The notes below the pieces were generated by a model, which was not told where the DNA came from, searched no databases, and saw nothing but the letters and a program-made list of their open reading frames with translations. Both the position numbers and the translations under genes were made by a program. A stretch of 64,000 nt of DNA from Stomorhina lunata. Lineage: Eukaryota; Arthropoda; Insecta; Diptera; Rhiniidae. The stretch is from positions 17,287,384 through 17,351,383 of the forward strand of contig OW121743.1 in assembly GCA_933228675.1 (NCBI GenBank), given 5' to 3'. Shown here in pieces: positions 50,727 to 61,149 of this stretch. How positions within the stretch are numbered: position 1 is the stretch's first letter; every line of letters starts with the position of its first letter.

Positions 50727-52019
50727 TTATTTTAATTTATTTTTAGTCATTCATTAATTTTATTGTCACGACAATTAAGTTAATTTACATTTTCATGATA
50801 AATTTAAATGGAACAAATTTAAATTAAAGCTAAAATATGGTCATAATTAAAGCTAAAATATGGTCATAAAAAAGAAATAAATATTGTGTTAATATCTCTT
50901 TAAATAATAAAGAAATTAAATTATCTAAAAAAATATTTAAATTAAAAAAAAAAGTTTAAAAAGGTCCGTTTTTTATATTTTGGGTAAGTTTGGGCAAATG
51001 AGAGTAACTTATGAGTAGTTCATACAACAACAAAACTTACCCAAAAGTATGTCAACAAAAAAAAAAACACGAACAGTTTAGTCCACAGTTGATATATGGG
51101 CAAATCCTGTGTGACGGACGATTTATTTGTAAGGATTTTGTTGTACTTAAATGAATCCCATTGCCCTTATACACTAGATATCTTTGCACAGATTTCAGAG
51201 AATATTCGGCCACAATCGATGGCCTAATATCGAAAGACATTTGTTAATTTACATACTTCTTTTGGAGGAAAAAGATATTCGCTTTTAAAGTGCTGTGACG
51301 GACGCTAGAAAAAATGGAAGTGACTTTTTTTCAACACTTGTTTCTGTAATTTTCATCAAATCGGTCATAGTAATAAAAAAATTGTAAATACATTAAAGAT
51401 AGAGCAAAATCAGAGACTGTTTTTATAAAGTATTTTTAAGTTTCCAGTTTCAATAAAAATCCATAAATGAACTGTTGCGGACGCTACGTTTCGGCCGATA
51501 CAGTTTTTACTTGAATGTTTTTTATTAGGAAAAAATTCATATTTCGTATTTTCTTAAGAATTCGTTAATCAGTGAAAATTATGGTTTTATTTGTTCTCGA
51601 ATTTCATGACCTTCCTTTTCGTGTACGCGGTTAAAATGCGATTTTTGGACACAATTTAATATTTCACAAAACGGCTGTATACATATATTTATTTAAAGTT
51701 TTTCACTTTTTAGATCTTTTTTTCGTCGAAAAAATGCTGCGGCTAGTTGTTAGAGTGTCCCAAAAATCAAATTTTAAAATCATCAAATTTGCCCCACTGT
51801 ATATTTTTTTAACACCTGATATCTTAAATTTAATCTGTGGTTATAGACAGTGTCATTGTTTTATGAATAAGACAGACATGTGTTCGTAAATTTTGTACTT
51901 AATAAATATAATTTTGTAAAAAATATATACTGTGACGGACGCTACACACTTTCCTATGCATATTATTCTGTAAAATGCTATATCATCTATATATTTTTAG
52001 CCTTAGGTAAAGCATACTA
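50727..52019. other. Non-coding DNA with four GACGGACGCTA-type motifs
   Basis: GTGACGGACG(A/C)T occurs near 51110 and 51293, GTTGCGGACGCTACG near 51474 and GTGACGGACGCTACA near 51931. These GC-rich words stand out from the AT-rich background. The segment may be part of a second DINE-like element, because a CTTACTTGTT end appears just after the mariner insertion at 53411. No gene is supported; a minus-strand frame at 51052-51240 is unrecognised. Confidence 0.4.
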
Positions 52020-52049
52020 TCGGGTGTTTTTTATTGAGGTATAGAACTT
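52020..52049 (+). repeat. Left terminal inverted repeat of the mariner-like element
   Basis: Begins TCGGGTGTTTTTTATTGAGG. It pairs with the right end over GGTGTTTTTT and GAGGTATAGAACTT, differing at a few outer and middle bases. Preceded by TA at 52018-52019. Confidence 0.85.
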
Positions 52050-52131
52050 TAAGTTGGCATCACTTTTTTAACTGGCGGCCATTTTGTCAGCTGTCAAGTG
52101 ATTAATATTTAGTTTGGTTTGCCATTTCATC

Positions 52132-53217
52132 ATGAACAGGTTGACAAAAGAACAACGCTTGCAAATCGTGCAAATTTATTTCGAAAATAATGGTTCAGTT
52201 CGCGAAGTTTACCGCAAGCTCCGTCCATTTTATGGTCGACAAAATCGTCCATCAGAGCAATTAATTCGGTTAACCATGGATCGTTTTCGCACTACGTTTA
52301 CTCTATGTGATAATACGCATCCGCAGCGACGTCGAACAGTGCGCACCGAAGAAACAATTGTCGCTGTAGAGCAAAGTGTTGAAGAGGACCCGAATGAATC
52401 GATTCGCCACCGTGCACAGCAATTGGAGCTTTGTCCATCAACTTTATGGAAGATTTTGCGCAAAGATCTTGGCTTGCGACCTGACAAGATCCAGCTTGTG
52501 CAATAATTAAAGCCGCGAGACCATGCAATGCGTCGTGATTTTGGTGTATGGGCCGAATATGAGATTGATCTCGATGCTGATTTTCATCGCAAAATTTTGT
52601 TCAGTGATGAGGCTCATTTTTGGTTGAATGGCTACGTCAACAAGCAAAATTGCCGCATTTGGAGTGAAGGGAATCCACATGAGACCCTTGAGACGCCATT
52701 ACATCCACAAAAACTGACTGTTTGGTGTGCTCTATGGGCTGGTAGAGTCATTGGGCCATACTTCTTCCGAAATAATGCTGGAGAGTCAGTTACCATAAAT
52801 GGAGACCGGTATAGAGCCATGATAACCGACTATTTTGTTCCCCAATTGGATGGCATGAATGTGGATGAGTTGTGGTTCCAACAAGACGGCGCTACATGCC
52901 ACACAGCGCACGTCACAATTGATTTATTGAAGGAAACATTCGATGAGCGCATAATTTCACGGAATGGACCTGTCAATTGGCCACCAAGATCGTGCGATTT
53001 GACACCACTGGATTATTTTCTTTGGGGATATGTGAAGTCGCTCGTCTACGCCAACAAACCAGAAACGTTAGGGGACTTGGAAGCCAACATTCGTGGCGTT
53101 ATTGCCAACATACGGCCCCATATGCTCGAAAAAGTAGTTGAAAATTGGACCTGTAGAATTGGCTTTATTCGAGCCAGCCGCGGCGGCCACATGCCCGAAA
53201 TCATATTTAAACATTAA
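52132..53217 (+). pseudogene. DD41D mariner-like transposase with one nonsense codon
   Basis: The transposase cuts the element out at its inverted repeats and reinserts it at TA. I chose ATG at 52132 (MNRLTKEQR); the frame then runs 361 residues to TAA at 53215. Residues 1-60 and about 85-120 form two helix-turn-helix DNA-binding regions (RLQIVQIYFENNGSVREVY; SIRHRAQQLELCPSTLWKIL). Catalytic aspartates are D159 (FSDEAHF), D252 (FQQDGATCHTA) and D294 (DLTPLDYFLWG), with 41 residues between the second and third. The only visible lesion is TAA at 52504-52506 (codon 125), between the DNA-binding and catalytic parts. Both sides stay in the same frame, so this copy is young but should be inactive unless the stop is read through. 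Confidence 0.92.
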
Positions 53218-53294
53218 TGGCATAAAATTATCCTTCCAATAAAGCCAAATTGATGGACATTAAAACGTATTTCTTGTGTTTTATTTCAATTCGA

Positions 53295-53323
53295 AGTTCT
53301 ATACCTCTAAAAAAAACACCAAT
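53295..53323 (-). repeat. Right terminal inverted repeat of the mariner-like element
   Basis: On the minus strand it reads ATTGGTGTTTTTTTTAGAGG and continues TATAGAACTTC. Followed on the plus strand by TA at 53324-53325. Confidence 0.85.
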
Positions 53324-53420
53324 TACTTGTCTTTATACAGGAAAATTAACACCTTTGACCTTAGTGATGAAGGGTATCGTATGGTCGGGCTTGACCTACT
53401 ATAGCACTTTCTTACTTGTT
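53324..53420 (+). mobile_element. 3' end of a DINE-1-like element interrupted by the mariner insertion
   Basis: GATGAAGGGTATCGTATGG followed by a short spacer and the terminal CTTTCTTACTTGTT parallels the right end at 50670-50726 (GGTGAAGGGTAT, CTCTTACTTGTT). The matching left part would be at 50.7-52.0 kb, split by the mariner-like element. Confidence 0.5.
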
Positions 53421-54356
53421 ATATAGGAACATTATGTTAACTGCGTTTTAATAAAATGTACCGAATTCAATTGGTACCAAAGAAGTACCAAAAATATGCA
53501 TATAGGGGATAAAAAGGGTAAAAAATTAGTAATGTTATACCTTTTAAACAAATGAATGTTTATCTGTATGTATGTTCTTTATAGAATAGTTAACTGTGAA
53601 TTGGATCATGTTATGCTCTTTAGCGAAGATGTTGGGGATAAGCCGGCGAAGGTTCTTAGGTTGATAAGACTAATTTCCAACAGATGGCGCAACTGAAAAT
53701 TACTAAAAATTAATTAAATTGTAAACTGTACATTTGTTCATGCTATGATCTTTAGCAAAGTTGTAGCGCATGAGCCGGCAAAGGCTTTTTAATTGGTATG
53801 AATAATTTCCGACAGGTGGCGCTACTGAAACTTACTCAAAGTCAATTTAATCGTAAGCTGTACATTTAATCATGCTATAATCTTCAGCAAAGTTGTTGTG
53901 GATAATCCGACGAATGTTTATGAATTGGAATGAGCAAAGGCCGACAGGTGGCGCCACAGAAAATTACTAAACTGTGCATTTGATCATGTTATAATCATAA
54001 GCAAAGTTATTACATATAAGCGGACGAAGGTTTCTTAGTTAGTATGGACAACTTCAGGTGGCGCCACTGAAAACTACTCAAAATTAATTAAATCGTAAAC
54101 TGTGCATTTAATCAGACTATAATCTTTAGCAAAGTTGTTGCCCATGAGTCGACGGAGATTTCTGTTGGTATGACCAATTTCCAAAATTATTAAAATGAGT
54201 TGAACTGTAATTCAAAATTAACTGAATATTTGTATAATGTTTAGAGGAAAGACATTTTTTTTAGTACTTTATAAAATAAAATATATAAAAACTTTAAAAT
54301 TTGCCTCAAAATGCTTATCATAAAGCTCCGAGCAAGGCTCGGTCAACCAGGTACTT
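53421..54356 (+). mobile_element. Helentron-like non-autonomous element with internal repeats (copy 1, 5' truncated)
   Basis: Shares with copy 2 (55567-56932) the phrases GTACCGAATTCAATTGG, GAATGTTTRTCTGTATGTAT, four to five internal units of roughly 125 bp, and a right end with the hairpin CCGAGCAAGGCTCGG (54328-54342) then CCAGGTACTT. Each internal unit has ATGATCTTTAGCAAAGTTGT, GAGCCGRCRAAGG and a CAGRTGGCGC core followed by CACTGAAA or similar. No protein is encoded. The terminal hairpin and internal tandem repeats suggest a Helitron/Helentron relative, which is inference. Confidence 0.65.
53681..54064 (+). promoter_or_regulatory. Four CTCF-like cores in the internal repeats of copy 1
   Basis: CAGATGGCGC at 53681-53690, CAGGTGGCGC at 53813-53822, 53945-53954 and 54055-54064, all on the plus strand. 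The core AGRKGGCGC is the conserved part of the CTCF binding motif in flies and vertebrates. Whether they are bound is not known. Confidence 0.4.
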
Positions 54357-55481
54357 AATGTAAAACCATAACCGGTTACACATTATGGCTTTGATTTATT
54401 TAAATACAATTTTATTTATTTTTTTTTTTTTTTTTTGTTTAGTTGACTTTTATGAAAATATTTTGTTACCTAAACTAGCCTTAAGGAAAAGGGTCTCTCT
54501 GTACTTCTGAGTAAAAGGGGAAATGAAATTAGTCTTTCAATTTAGTAAAGACTCAAACCAAAATAGAGTAAGTAAACACAATTGAGTGAGTTTTGGGTAA
54601 CTTTGGACTGGCTTGGGTAGTTTTTTTTTTTTAACTCACGGAATACGGAACTAATTTTTTCCTATTTAAAAGTTCACAAAAATATCTATAGTTTTGAAAA
54701 TTTGTTCAATTACCTTTTGCATATACAAACTCTACTAACTCAGGGTCCCCCTGTAGTTCTGAGCAAAAGGGGAAATGAAATTAGTCTTTCAATTTAGTAA
54801 AGACTCAAACCAAAATAGAATAAGTGAACACAATTTGGGTGAGTTTTGGGTAACATCGGACTGGCTTGGGTAGTTTTGTTAACTCACGGAATACGGAACT
54901 AATTTTTTCCTATTTAAAAGTTCAAAAAAATATCTATACTTTTGAAAATTTGTTCAACTACCTTTTGCACATACAAACTCTACTAACTCTTGTCTAAAAT
55001 GTGTGTCAAAAATTGTTTAAATCTAAACTTTTGTCCACAAAATATTCACAAAAGTTTCTAAAAATACATACGTATATACATACATATTTTCAAAACTGTA
55101 CTCAAAATTTTCCAAATGCTTAACTTCCACTTGAAAACTGTCCATGTGTTAAATAAATATCATGATTATTTTTATCGAATTACATTTCAGTTATAGCAAA
55201 TACAATTGATTGTTCTGTGCTTGCACATTCTATTTCCAGCTAAACTTAATGTTCGTGTTAGAATGTGCAATGAATATCCTTTTTTTTGTTATTTTATTTC
55301 TAGACATGTCCTTGCACTTCCATTTTTGACATATTCAACGAGACATTTGATCAAATATTTAACAATGATAACTATCTGGAGAATGTAATTCAACAATTGA
55401 TTTTATAAGGACATTGAGAAGATTAAAAATGGGGAAATAATGTTATTTGGGAGGTATTATTTTTTACAAAACGAGCAATAA
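54357..55481. repeat. Non-coding DNA with a 252-bp tandem duplication
   Basis: 54491-54742 and 54743-54989 are close copies that share AAAGGGGAAATGAAATTAG, GAGTTTTGGGTAAC, GGACTGGCTTGGGTAG and CTCACGGAATACGGAAC. They differ by a few substitutions and a shorter T-run in the second copy. A T-run lies at 54417-54436. No gene is seen to 55481. Confidence 0.8.
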
Positions 55482-55484
55482 TTG

Positions 55485-55566
<82 letters not shown>
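55482..55566. repeat. (TA)n microsatellite
   Basis: About 80 bp of TA dinucleotides with one ACA interruption near the left edge. It sits directly at the left limit of copy 2 of the Helentron-like element. Confidence 0.95.
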
Positions 55567-55571
<5 letters not shown>

Positions 55572-56932
55572 GCTATCTCGAAAACGGCTCTAACGATTTT
55601 GATAACATTTGGACAGTGGGTATCTTTTTTTAAGTATAGGTCGAAGAAGAAGGGACTTTTGGAACTTTTACCTCTAAGAGGGTAAAAACGGGTAAAAAGG
55701 GGAAAAAATCGAAAACGCTATGTCTCCTAAAGTAATAGGTATAGAAACAAAATTAAAATTACGTTTTAAACAGCTTTGAAAATAAGCGGACAGGTGTTTG
55801 GTACTTTTTTGAAACTATGTCCGATAGGGGGGAAAAAAGGGTGAAAATAGTTTTTTTGGCACCTTTTTAACCCACTCTTATATTTTAAACTAAAGAATAT
55901 AGAAAGAAACTTGGTACTGCAATCAATAGATGTAAAAAAAAACATGAAACACGTATTTGGTACTTTTTTGATTTTGGAGCCAAAATGGGTAAAAAAGGGA
56001 TAAAATGATAACTTAACATCTCCAAAGTAATATGAATAGGAACATTATACATTATGTTAAATGCGTTTTAAAAAAATGTACCGAATTCAATTGGCACCAA
56101 AAAAGTACCAAATATACACATGGAACTTTTAGAAATTAGGGAATAAAAAGGGGGAAAAATTAGTATTATTTTAAACAAATGAATGTTTGTCTGTATGTAT
56201 GTTCTTTATAGGATAGTAAACTGTGAATTTGATTGTGTTATGCTCTTTAGCGAAGATGTTGCGGATAAGCCGGCGAAGGTTTTAAAGTTGATAAGACTAA
56301 TTTCCGACAGATGGCGCCACTGAAAATTACTAAAAATTACTAAAAAAAAAATTACTAAAAAATCGTAAACTGTACATTTGATCATGCTATGATCTTTAGC
56401 AAAGTTGTAGCGCATGAGCCGACGAAGGTTTCTTAGTTGGTATGAAGAAATTTCGACAGGTGGCGCTACTGAAATTTACTCAAAGTCAATTTAATCGTAT
56501 GATGTACATTTAATCATGCTATAATCTTCAGCAAAGTTGTTACGGAGAAGCCGAAGAAGGTTTATAATTTGGAATAAGCAAAGTCCGACAGGTGGCGCCA
56601 CAGAAAACTACTCAAAATGAATTAAATCGTAAACTGTGCATTTGATCAGACTATAATCTTTAGCAAAGTTGTTGCGCATGAGTCGACAGAGATTTCTGTT
56701 GATATGAATAATTTCCAAAATTATTCAAAATGAGTTAAACTGTAAACTATGCAAACTATATGTTGGTCGGACAAAATAAATCAAATAATTCAAAATTAAC
56801 TGAATATTTCTACAATGTCTTTCCTCTGAATTTATTTTAGCACTTTATAATATAAAATATATAAAAACTTTAAAATTTTCCTCAAAATGCTTATCATAAA
56901 GCTCCGAGCAAGGCTCGGTCTACCAGGTACTT
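55567..56932 (+). mobile_element. Helentron-like non-autonomous element with internal repeats (copy 2)
   Basis: Starts after the TA run with GAATGGCTATCTCGAAAACG. Several AGGGTAAAAAGGGG-type segments follow, then the same body as copy 1 from about 56020 and three to four internal units of roughly 130-145 bp. The right end has the hairpin CCGAGCAAGGCTCGG (56904-56918) and CCAGGTACTT. It is more complete at the 5' side than copy 1. No protein is encoded. Confidence 0.65.
56308..56598 (+). promoter_or_regulatory. Three CTCF-like cores in the internal repeats of copy 2
   Basis: CAGATGGCGC at 56308-56317, CAGGTGGCGC at 56457-56466 and at 56589-56598, same strand and same position within the repeat unit as in copy 1. 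The sequence after the core (CACTG, TACTG, CACAG) also follows the copy 1 order. Confidence 0.4.
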
Positions 56933-56968
56933 ATTTTTTACACTAGCAAAATTTTCAGAGTAACTAAA

Positions 56969-57790
56969 TCTATATATCTAAGAGGGCGTGACCCCTCCCA
57001 TATAACTAATATATTAAAAATGACAAATATAGATGACCGACCGGACCGATTTTTCAGAAATTTTGATAGTATTTTAAGGTGTGACTGGTGGTTAAAATAG
57101 GATAGGTTTTTTTGGAATAATAAAGAAAAAATTTATAATGCCCACTTCTACGCCCTCTTTTTTTGATTTATCTAAAATCGGAAAACGGCTGCACGGATAT
57201 TGGAAATAAGATTAATCTTTGATAGATTTGAAGATTTTTCATGATTATTTGATGGTTGTTTGACGATTGTTTGATAGTTGATTGATGATTGATTGATTGA
57301 TTGTTGACTGCTTGAAGATTTATAGTAATTGTTTGATAATTGTTTCATGATTAACTGGCGATTTTATTACGGTAGTTTGATGATTTTTTGTCGATTGTTT
57401 GATAGTTGATTGATGATTGGCTGACGACTGTTCAATGATTTTTTATGATTGTTCGATAATTGTTTCACGATTAACTGACGATTGCTTGACGGTTATTTGA
57501 TTACTATTTTATGATTGTTTGATAATCTTTAAATATAAAAAAAAAATATTCGCGTCTGTATTGTATGTTGTTTGACATTTATGGGCCCATTGCAAGCACA
57601 CATTAATGTGGAGTACTGCCAATCTCTAAAGTCAATTAAATACATATGCAAATACATTAATAAAGAATTCAGGTAAAAAATTAATAAAAAAATATTTCAA
57701 TAATTGTTAATTTTTAAAGAAATGGTTAACACAGCAATAAGTAAACACCTTTTACTATCAACCCGGGCAACGCCGGGTACAAGCAGCTAG
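56969..57790 (+). mobile_element. Non-autonomous Helitron, 822 bp, both ends intact
   Basis: 5' end TCTATATATC preceded by A (56968). The 3' end has a 6-bp-stem hairpin ACCCGG-GCAACG-CCGGGT at 57761-57778, then a 12-nt spacer ending in CTAG at 57787-57790 and followed by T. The 5'-TC, hairpin, CTRR end and insertion between A and T are the defining signs of a Helitron, which moves by rolling-circle replication. It lacks Rep/helicase coding sequence, so it depends on an autonomous partner. Confidence 0.8.
57236..57530. repeat. Degenerate roughly 10-bp repeat (GATTGTTTGA-like) inside the Helitron
   Basis: About 25 imperfect copies of TGATTGTTTGATGATTG variants, with GATTGATTGATTG at the densest point. 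Internal minisatellites are common in non-autonomous Helitrons. Confidence 0.7.
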
Positions 57791-58139
57791 TAAATAGTTA
57801 TAAGTGTTTAATGTTTTTAAGCAGGACTATGTCCACTTCACAGGACTGGGTTATTTATAAGTCTAACCTTAATCAATGGAACTGATCTGAAAAATCTCAG
57901 AAAAAGTCCTGTGGTGAATTCTTCAGTAATGAAGGGCTTAAGTGTCGTCTCAAGGTGTTATTTCAAGAAACACCAAAAATATTGAACTATATCCAAATAT
58001 TGAAATAAAACATTTGGGAAAAGTCCAGCACCAAATCAATCTTTTGCTCATACAAGGGAAATTGCAACTAAATCGAGAACTTCTTAGGCTATAAGAGCTT
58101 TAAACTCGTACCGAAAGTGATCTAACCGAGTCCATGATG
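57791..58139. other. Sequence without a supported gene
   Basis: Less AT-rich than most of the window, with no long frame or clear repeat. It may be the remnant into which the Helitron inserted. Confidence 0.35.
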
Positions 58140-58560
58140 ATTAAATATCTTGTGATGACTTGGCAGTCTTAGATGACTCAGTAGTTCAAGATGACTCAGA
58201 ACTTTTACATGGCTCAGGAGTATGAGATGACTAAGCAGTTTAAGATGAGTCAGCAGAATAAGATGACTAAGCTGTTAGGGATGATTCAGTAGTTTTAGAT
58301 GACTCATTAGTTCGAGATGACTTAACATTTCGATATGACTCCTCAGTTTGAGATGACTCAGCAGTTAGAAATGTCTTAGCAGTTCGAGATGAATTAGCAG
58401 TTTGAGATGACTCTGCAATTCGAGATGACTCATTATTTTGATATGACTCCGCAATTTGAGATGACTCAGCAGTATAAGATGACTCAGCAATATAAGATGA
58501 CTCAACAACATGAGGTGGCTTGGCAGTGACGTTCTTTATATTACTATAGGCTTCAAGTGC
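58140..58560. repeat. 18-bp minisatellite (GATGACTCAGCAGTTYGA)n
   Basis: About 22 imperfect units. The minus strand has an open Ser/Glu-rich frame at 58267-58572 because the period is a multiple of three. The same 18-mer occurs in reverse orientation at 61150-61740. Confidence 0.85.
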
Positions 58561-58738
58561 TTCTATTCTCAAAAGTTTGCTTATGTGTCAATCACGCCTT
58601 TTGACAAAATCTTAAAGAAATTGTTGAAGCACAGATGCGATCATCGGAAAAACTCGATTTGGTTGGATTTGTAAAGGAATTGGTGTTGGTCTCACCACAA
58701 ACCTGAATTTCTTAAAAAAGAAAAGGCCAAAACCGATC

Positions 58739-58980
58739 TCGAAACAACGATCAAATTGCCTCATTCGATATCGATCGAAAATTCTGACTTTTAAGCAAAT
58801 ATTGTGTAACATACCTTAGGGATTTTTAAAAAATACTTTTTCAAAAAGTTCAACAAAATTTTATATCTAAACATTTTCGTTTGCTTGTCAAAACTTTTAA
58901 TTTAAATATGACTTATTTTGATAAATAGTTTTCGAATATGTTAAAATCTTTAGGATCGAACTAAATTGGCGAAAGTTCTA
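58739..58980. mobile_element. Partial copy of the GATATCGATCGAA inverted-repeat element family
   Basis: Begins ATTGCCTCATTCGATATCG followed by ATCGAAAATTC, then ATTGTGTAACATACCTTAGG and a stretch with TTTGCTTGTCAAAAC. The reverse complement of these phrases occurs in order at 63742-64000. No right end found here, so it is truncated or decayed. Confidence 0.55.
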
Positions 58981-59079
58981 CGCACCCAAAGTTTTTACAT
59001 ACCCGAGGTGGGCAACTTTGCTCCACTGTAGAGCCCACAGTGCTACAGACAACTCCTCTTTTACTGATGTTTTCAATTA

Positions 59080-59780
59080 TTTCTAAAGTTATCAACTAAT
59101 AACAACATATTTTTAAAATTTGAAAAATTTTACATAAGAAAGATGGGCGTGTCTATATGTCAATTTTTTCGGGTTTTTGCCATGATCTTGTATGGTATCA
59201 TGACCATAAGCCTTTTATTTTCAAAGCTATCAATTGATAAAAAATCTTTAAAAGTTGTATATTTTTTTCAAAAAAAAAAAAAATGGGCGTGATCGTGGGC
59301 TGAATTTTTTTTTCAAAATTTTGTAAGGATCATGTATGGAGCAGTTTACATACAAAAAAATCACCCTGGTAAAGCATATATTTTCGAAGTTATCAGCTGA
59401 TAAAAAACCTTTAAAAATTGTATATTTTTTACATAAAAAAATGGTTTTTGTAAGGATCTTTTATGGGGGCCAAGTAGTTTAAGTTCAAGGAATTACATTG
59501 TTTTCCGATAGCTTCGGAACTGATAGAAAAATCCTTTAAAAATTTGTTTTTTTTTGAAATGTGGGCGTGTCTGTATGCTGATATTTCCAGGTTTTTTCCC
59601 TGATCTTAAGTGGAAATCTGGTAGTCTTTGTGCAATAAACTATTAGCATATGCCTTTTGTATCCGAAGTTATCAATTGATGAAAATAACACTTTTAAAAT
59701 TTAATATGTTTTGCATAAAAAAATAGGCGAGTCCGTTGGCGGGGTTTTCCAAGTTTCTGTTATAGGGGCCAAGTAAATAA
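59080..59780. repeat. Degenerate tandem repeat of roughly 150 bp with GGGCGTG boxes
   Basis: Boxes ATGGGCGTGTC, ATGGGCGTGATC, (decayed) ATGGTTTTTG, TGGGCGTGTCTG and TAGGCGAGTCC lie near 59143, 59284, 59440, 59562 and 59719. Each is preceded by GTTATCARYTGATRAAAA and an A-run. No coding frame. Confidence 0.75.
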
Positions 59781-60640
59781 ATTACCTTCAAAGAAATGTG
59801 TGGACTTTATTAAGGACAGAAAGGGTAACACTTTTTAACGGTTATCAGGTCGTCAACGGTTTAAAATAATAAGAACTTCTAAATGTATTTGATTATTTAT
59901 TAAATCCTATGGTAGAAATTATTGCTCAACATTTTCTATCACGATTTAGAATATTTTTTGAAGGCAACAGTTTAATTTAAAATGATAAATGATTGACTTA
60001 AAAAGTCATTTATTTAAACTTTTTTTTGTATATTTTCTTAATAAAAATATAATACTATTCCCTGTTTACCATTCATTATCTCTATTTGGATAATAATTAA
60101 GTTAATTAACAATTTTGTGATTAATTTAAATGACACATTTGATTATTGCTTAAATAGGATTATTTAAATAAAAAACTCATTCCACTATTAAAGGCAAAAC
60201 AATATTATTTAAACATTTTTAATTTTTTAATTGTAAGATTTTCTATAGAAATTTTTTTACATATTTGAAAAATTTTTCATAGAAAATTTTTCATAACACT
60301 GAAAATTTTCTATTGAGAATTTAATGTGCAGTTTTTCCGGCCTATGTTTAGGGGCATTTTTTTTCTTTAAAATACTTATTTACTTTTACTTATTTTTTTC
60401 CATAAAATCTCATAAAATCTCTTCAATTAAAGCATTTTATGATAACAATTATTTTAAGCTTAAATGCCAATTACACAAGGTATTGGGATTTTATTTAGAA
60501 ATGAGGAAATTTCACAAAAAAAAAAAATAATGTGTGAAAATACTAAAAAAGTAAAACTAAATTAAAATTTCAATAGAAAAATTATAGGAATTTATTCTAC
60601 CTATTAAACCTTAAATATTATGACTATAAGAGGATTTTGT
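59781..60640. other. AT-rich sequence with a short TTTTCTATAG relic
   Basis: 60236-60320 carries ATTTTCTATAGAAAT and two similar phrases, probably a relic of the palindrome satellite. A 68-codon frame at 60324-60530 is hydrophobic, low in complexity and unrecognised. Nothing else is supported. Confidence 0.4.
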
Positions 60641-60790
60641 TGTCTTTCGTTTAAATTTCAAATGATCAAAATCCTTGCAAAACTTTTGGAGTTATTACGA
60701 TTTTTCCAAAGCAATCGACGAAATAATATCAATCATACGTCCTGCTGTTTAAATGTTCACAATATATAACTGCATTACTCATACGCTGGG
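60640..60790 (+). repeat. Dispersed copy of the AATATYAATCATACG repeat
   Basis: Contains GTCTTTCGTTTAAATTTC, CAAAATCCTTGCAAAAC, GGAGTTATTACG and AATATCAATCATACGTCC in the order seen in the 42-43.8 kb units, about 15 kb from the nearest of them. Confidence 0.65.
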
Positions 60791-61149
60791 GTATTAAACG
60801 AATTTAAGCTCGATAGCTTTAATTTTATTTGCATTTGTTTTATTTTTGTTTTTAAAAATTCATTGGAAAAATAGTTTTTTTAATTTATTGTTGTTAATAT
60901 TTTGTTAACTATTTCATTACATTTGGCCACCAACTCGTGCTGTTACTCAATACAGCCCTTGTTTACTCATAAGTTGGTCATTGAGCCAAAATTCTTTGGG
61001 GACCTATAAAAAATAAATGTATCTTGTTTTATAAATAAATTTATTGTAGTAACGAAAAAAAAGTGAATAAAAATAGGTACATCAATTTTTTGTAGTTTGT
61101 AAGTGTTTCAAGTTTTCAGACATGACCAAAAAAGTACATACAAATGTCA
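60791..61149. other. Sequence without a supported gene
   Basis: AT-rich at first, with a more balanced 60920-61010 segment. No motif recognised. Confidence 0.35.

Larger units (their letters stand above)
52020..53323 (+). mobile_element. DD41D mariner-like transposon (rosa-type), near complete
   Basis: A 1,304-bp element with imperfect terminal inverted repeats sharing GGTGTTTTTT and GAGGTATAGAACTT (52020-52049 and 53295-53323), flanked by the TA target duplication (52018-52019 and 53324-53325). It holds a single transposase gene with one in-frame stop. The spacing of the catalytic residues places it in the DD41D clade of IS630-Tc1-mariner elements, the group known from rosa of Ceratitis. 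It is inserted within older repeat DNA. Confidence 0.9.

Noticed and set aside
58267..58572. Ser/Glu-rich 101-codon minus-strand frame
   Set aside because: Translation of the degenerate 18-bp minisatellite; no start context or conserved flank.
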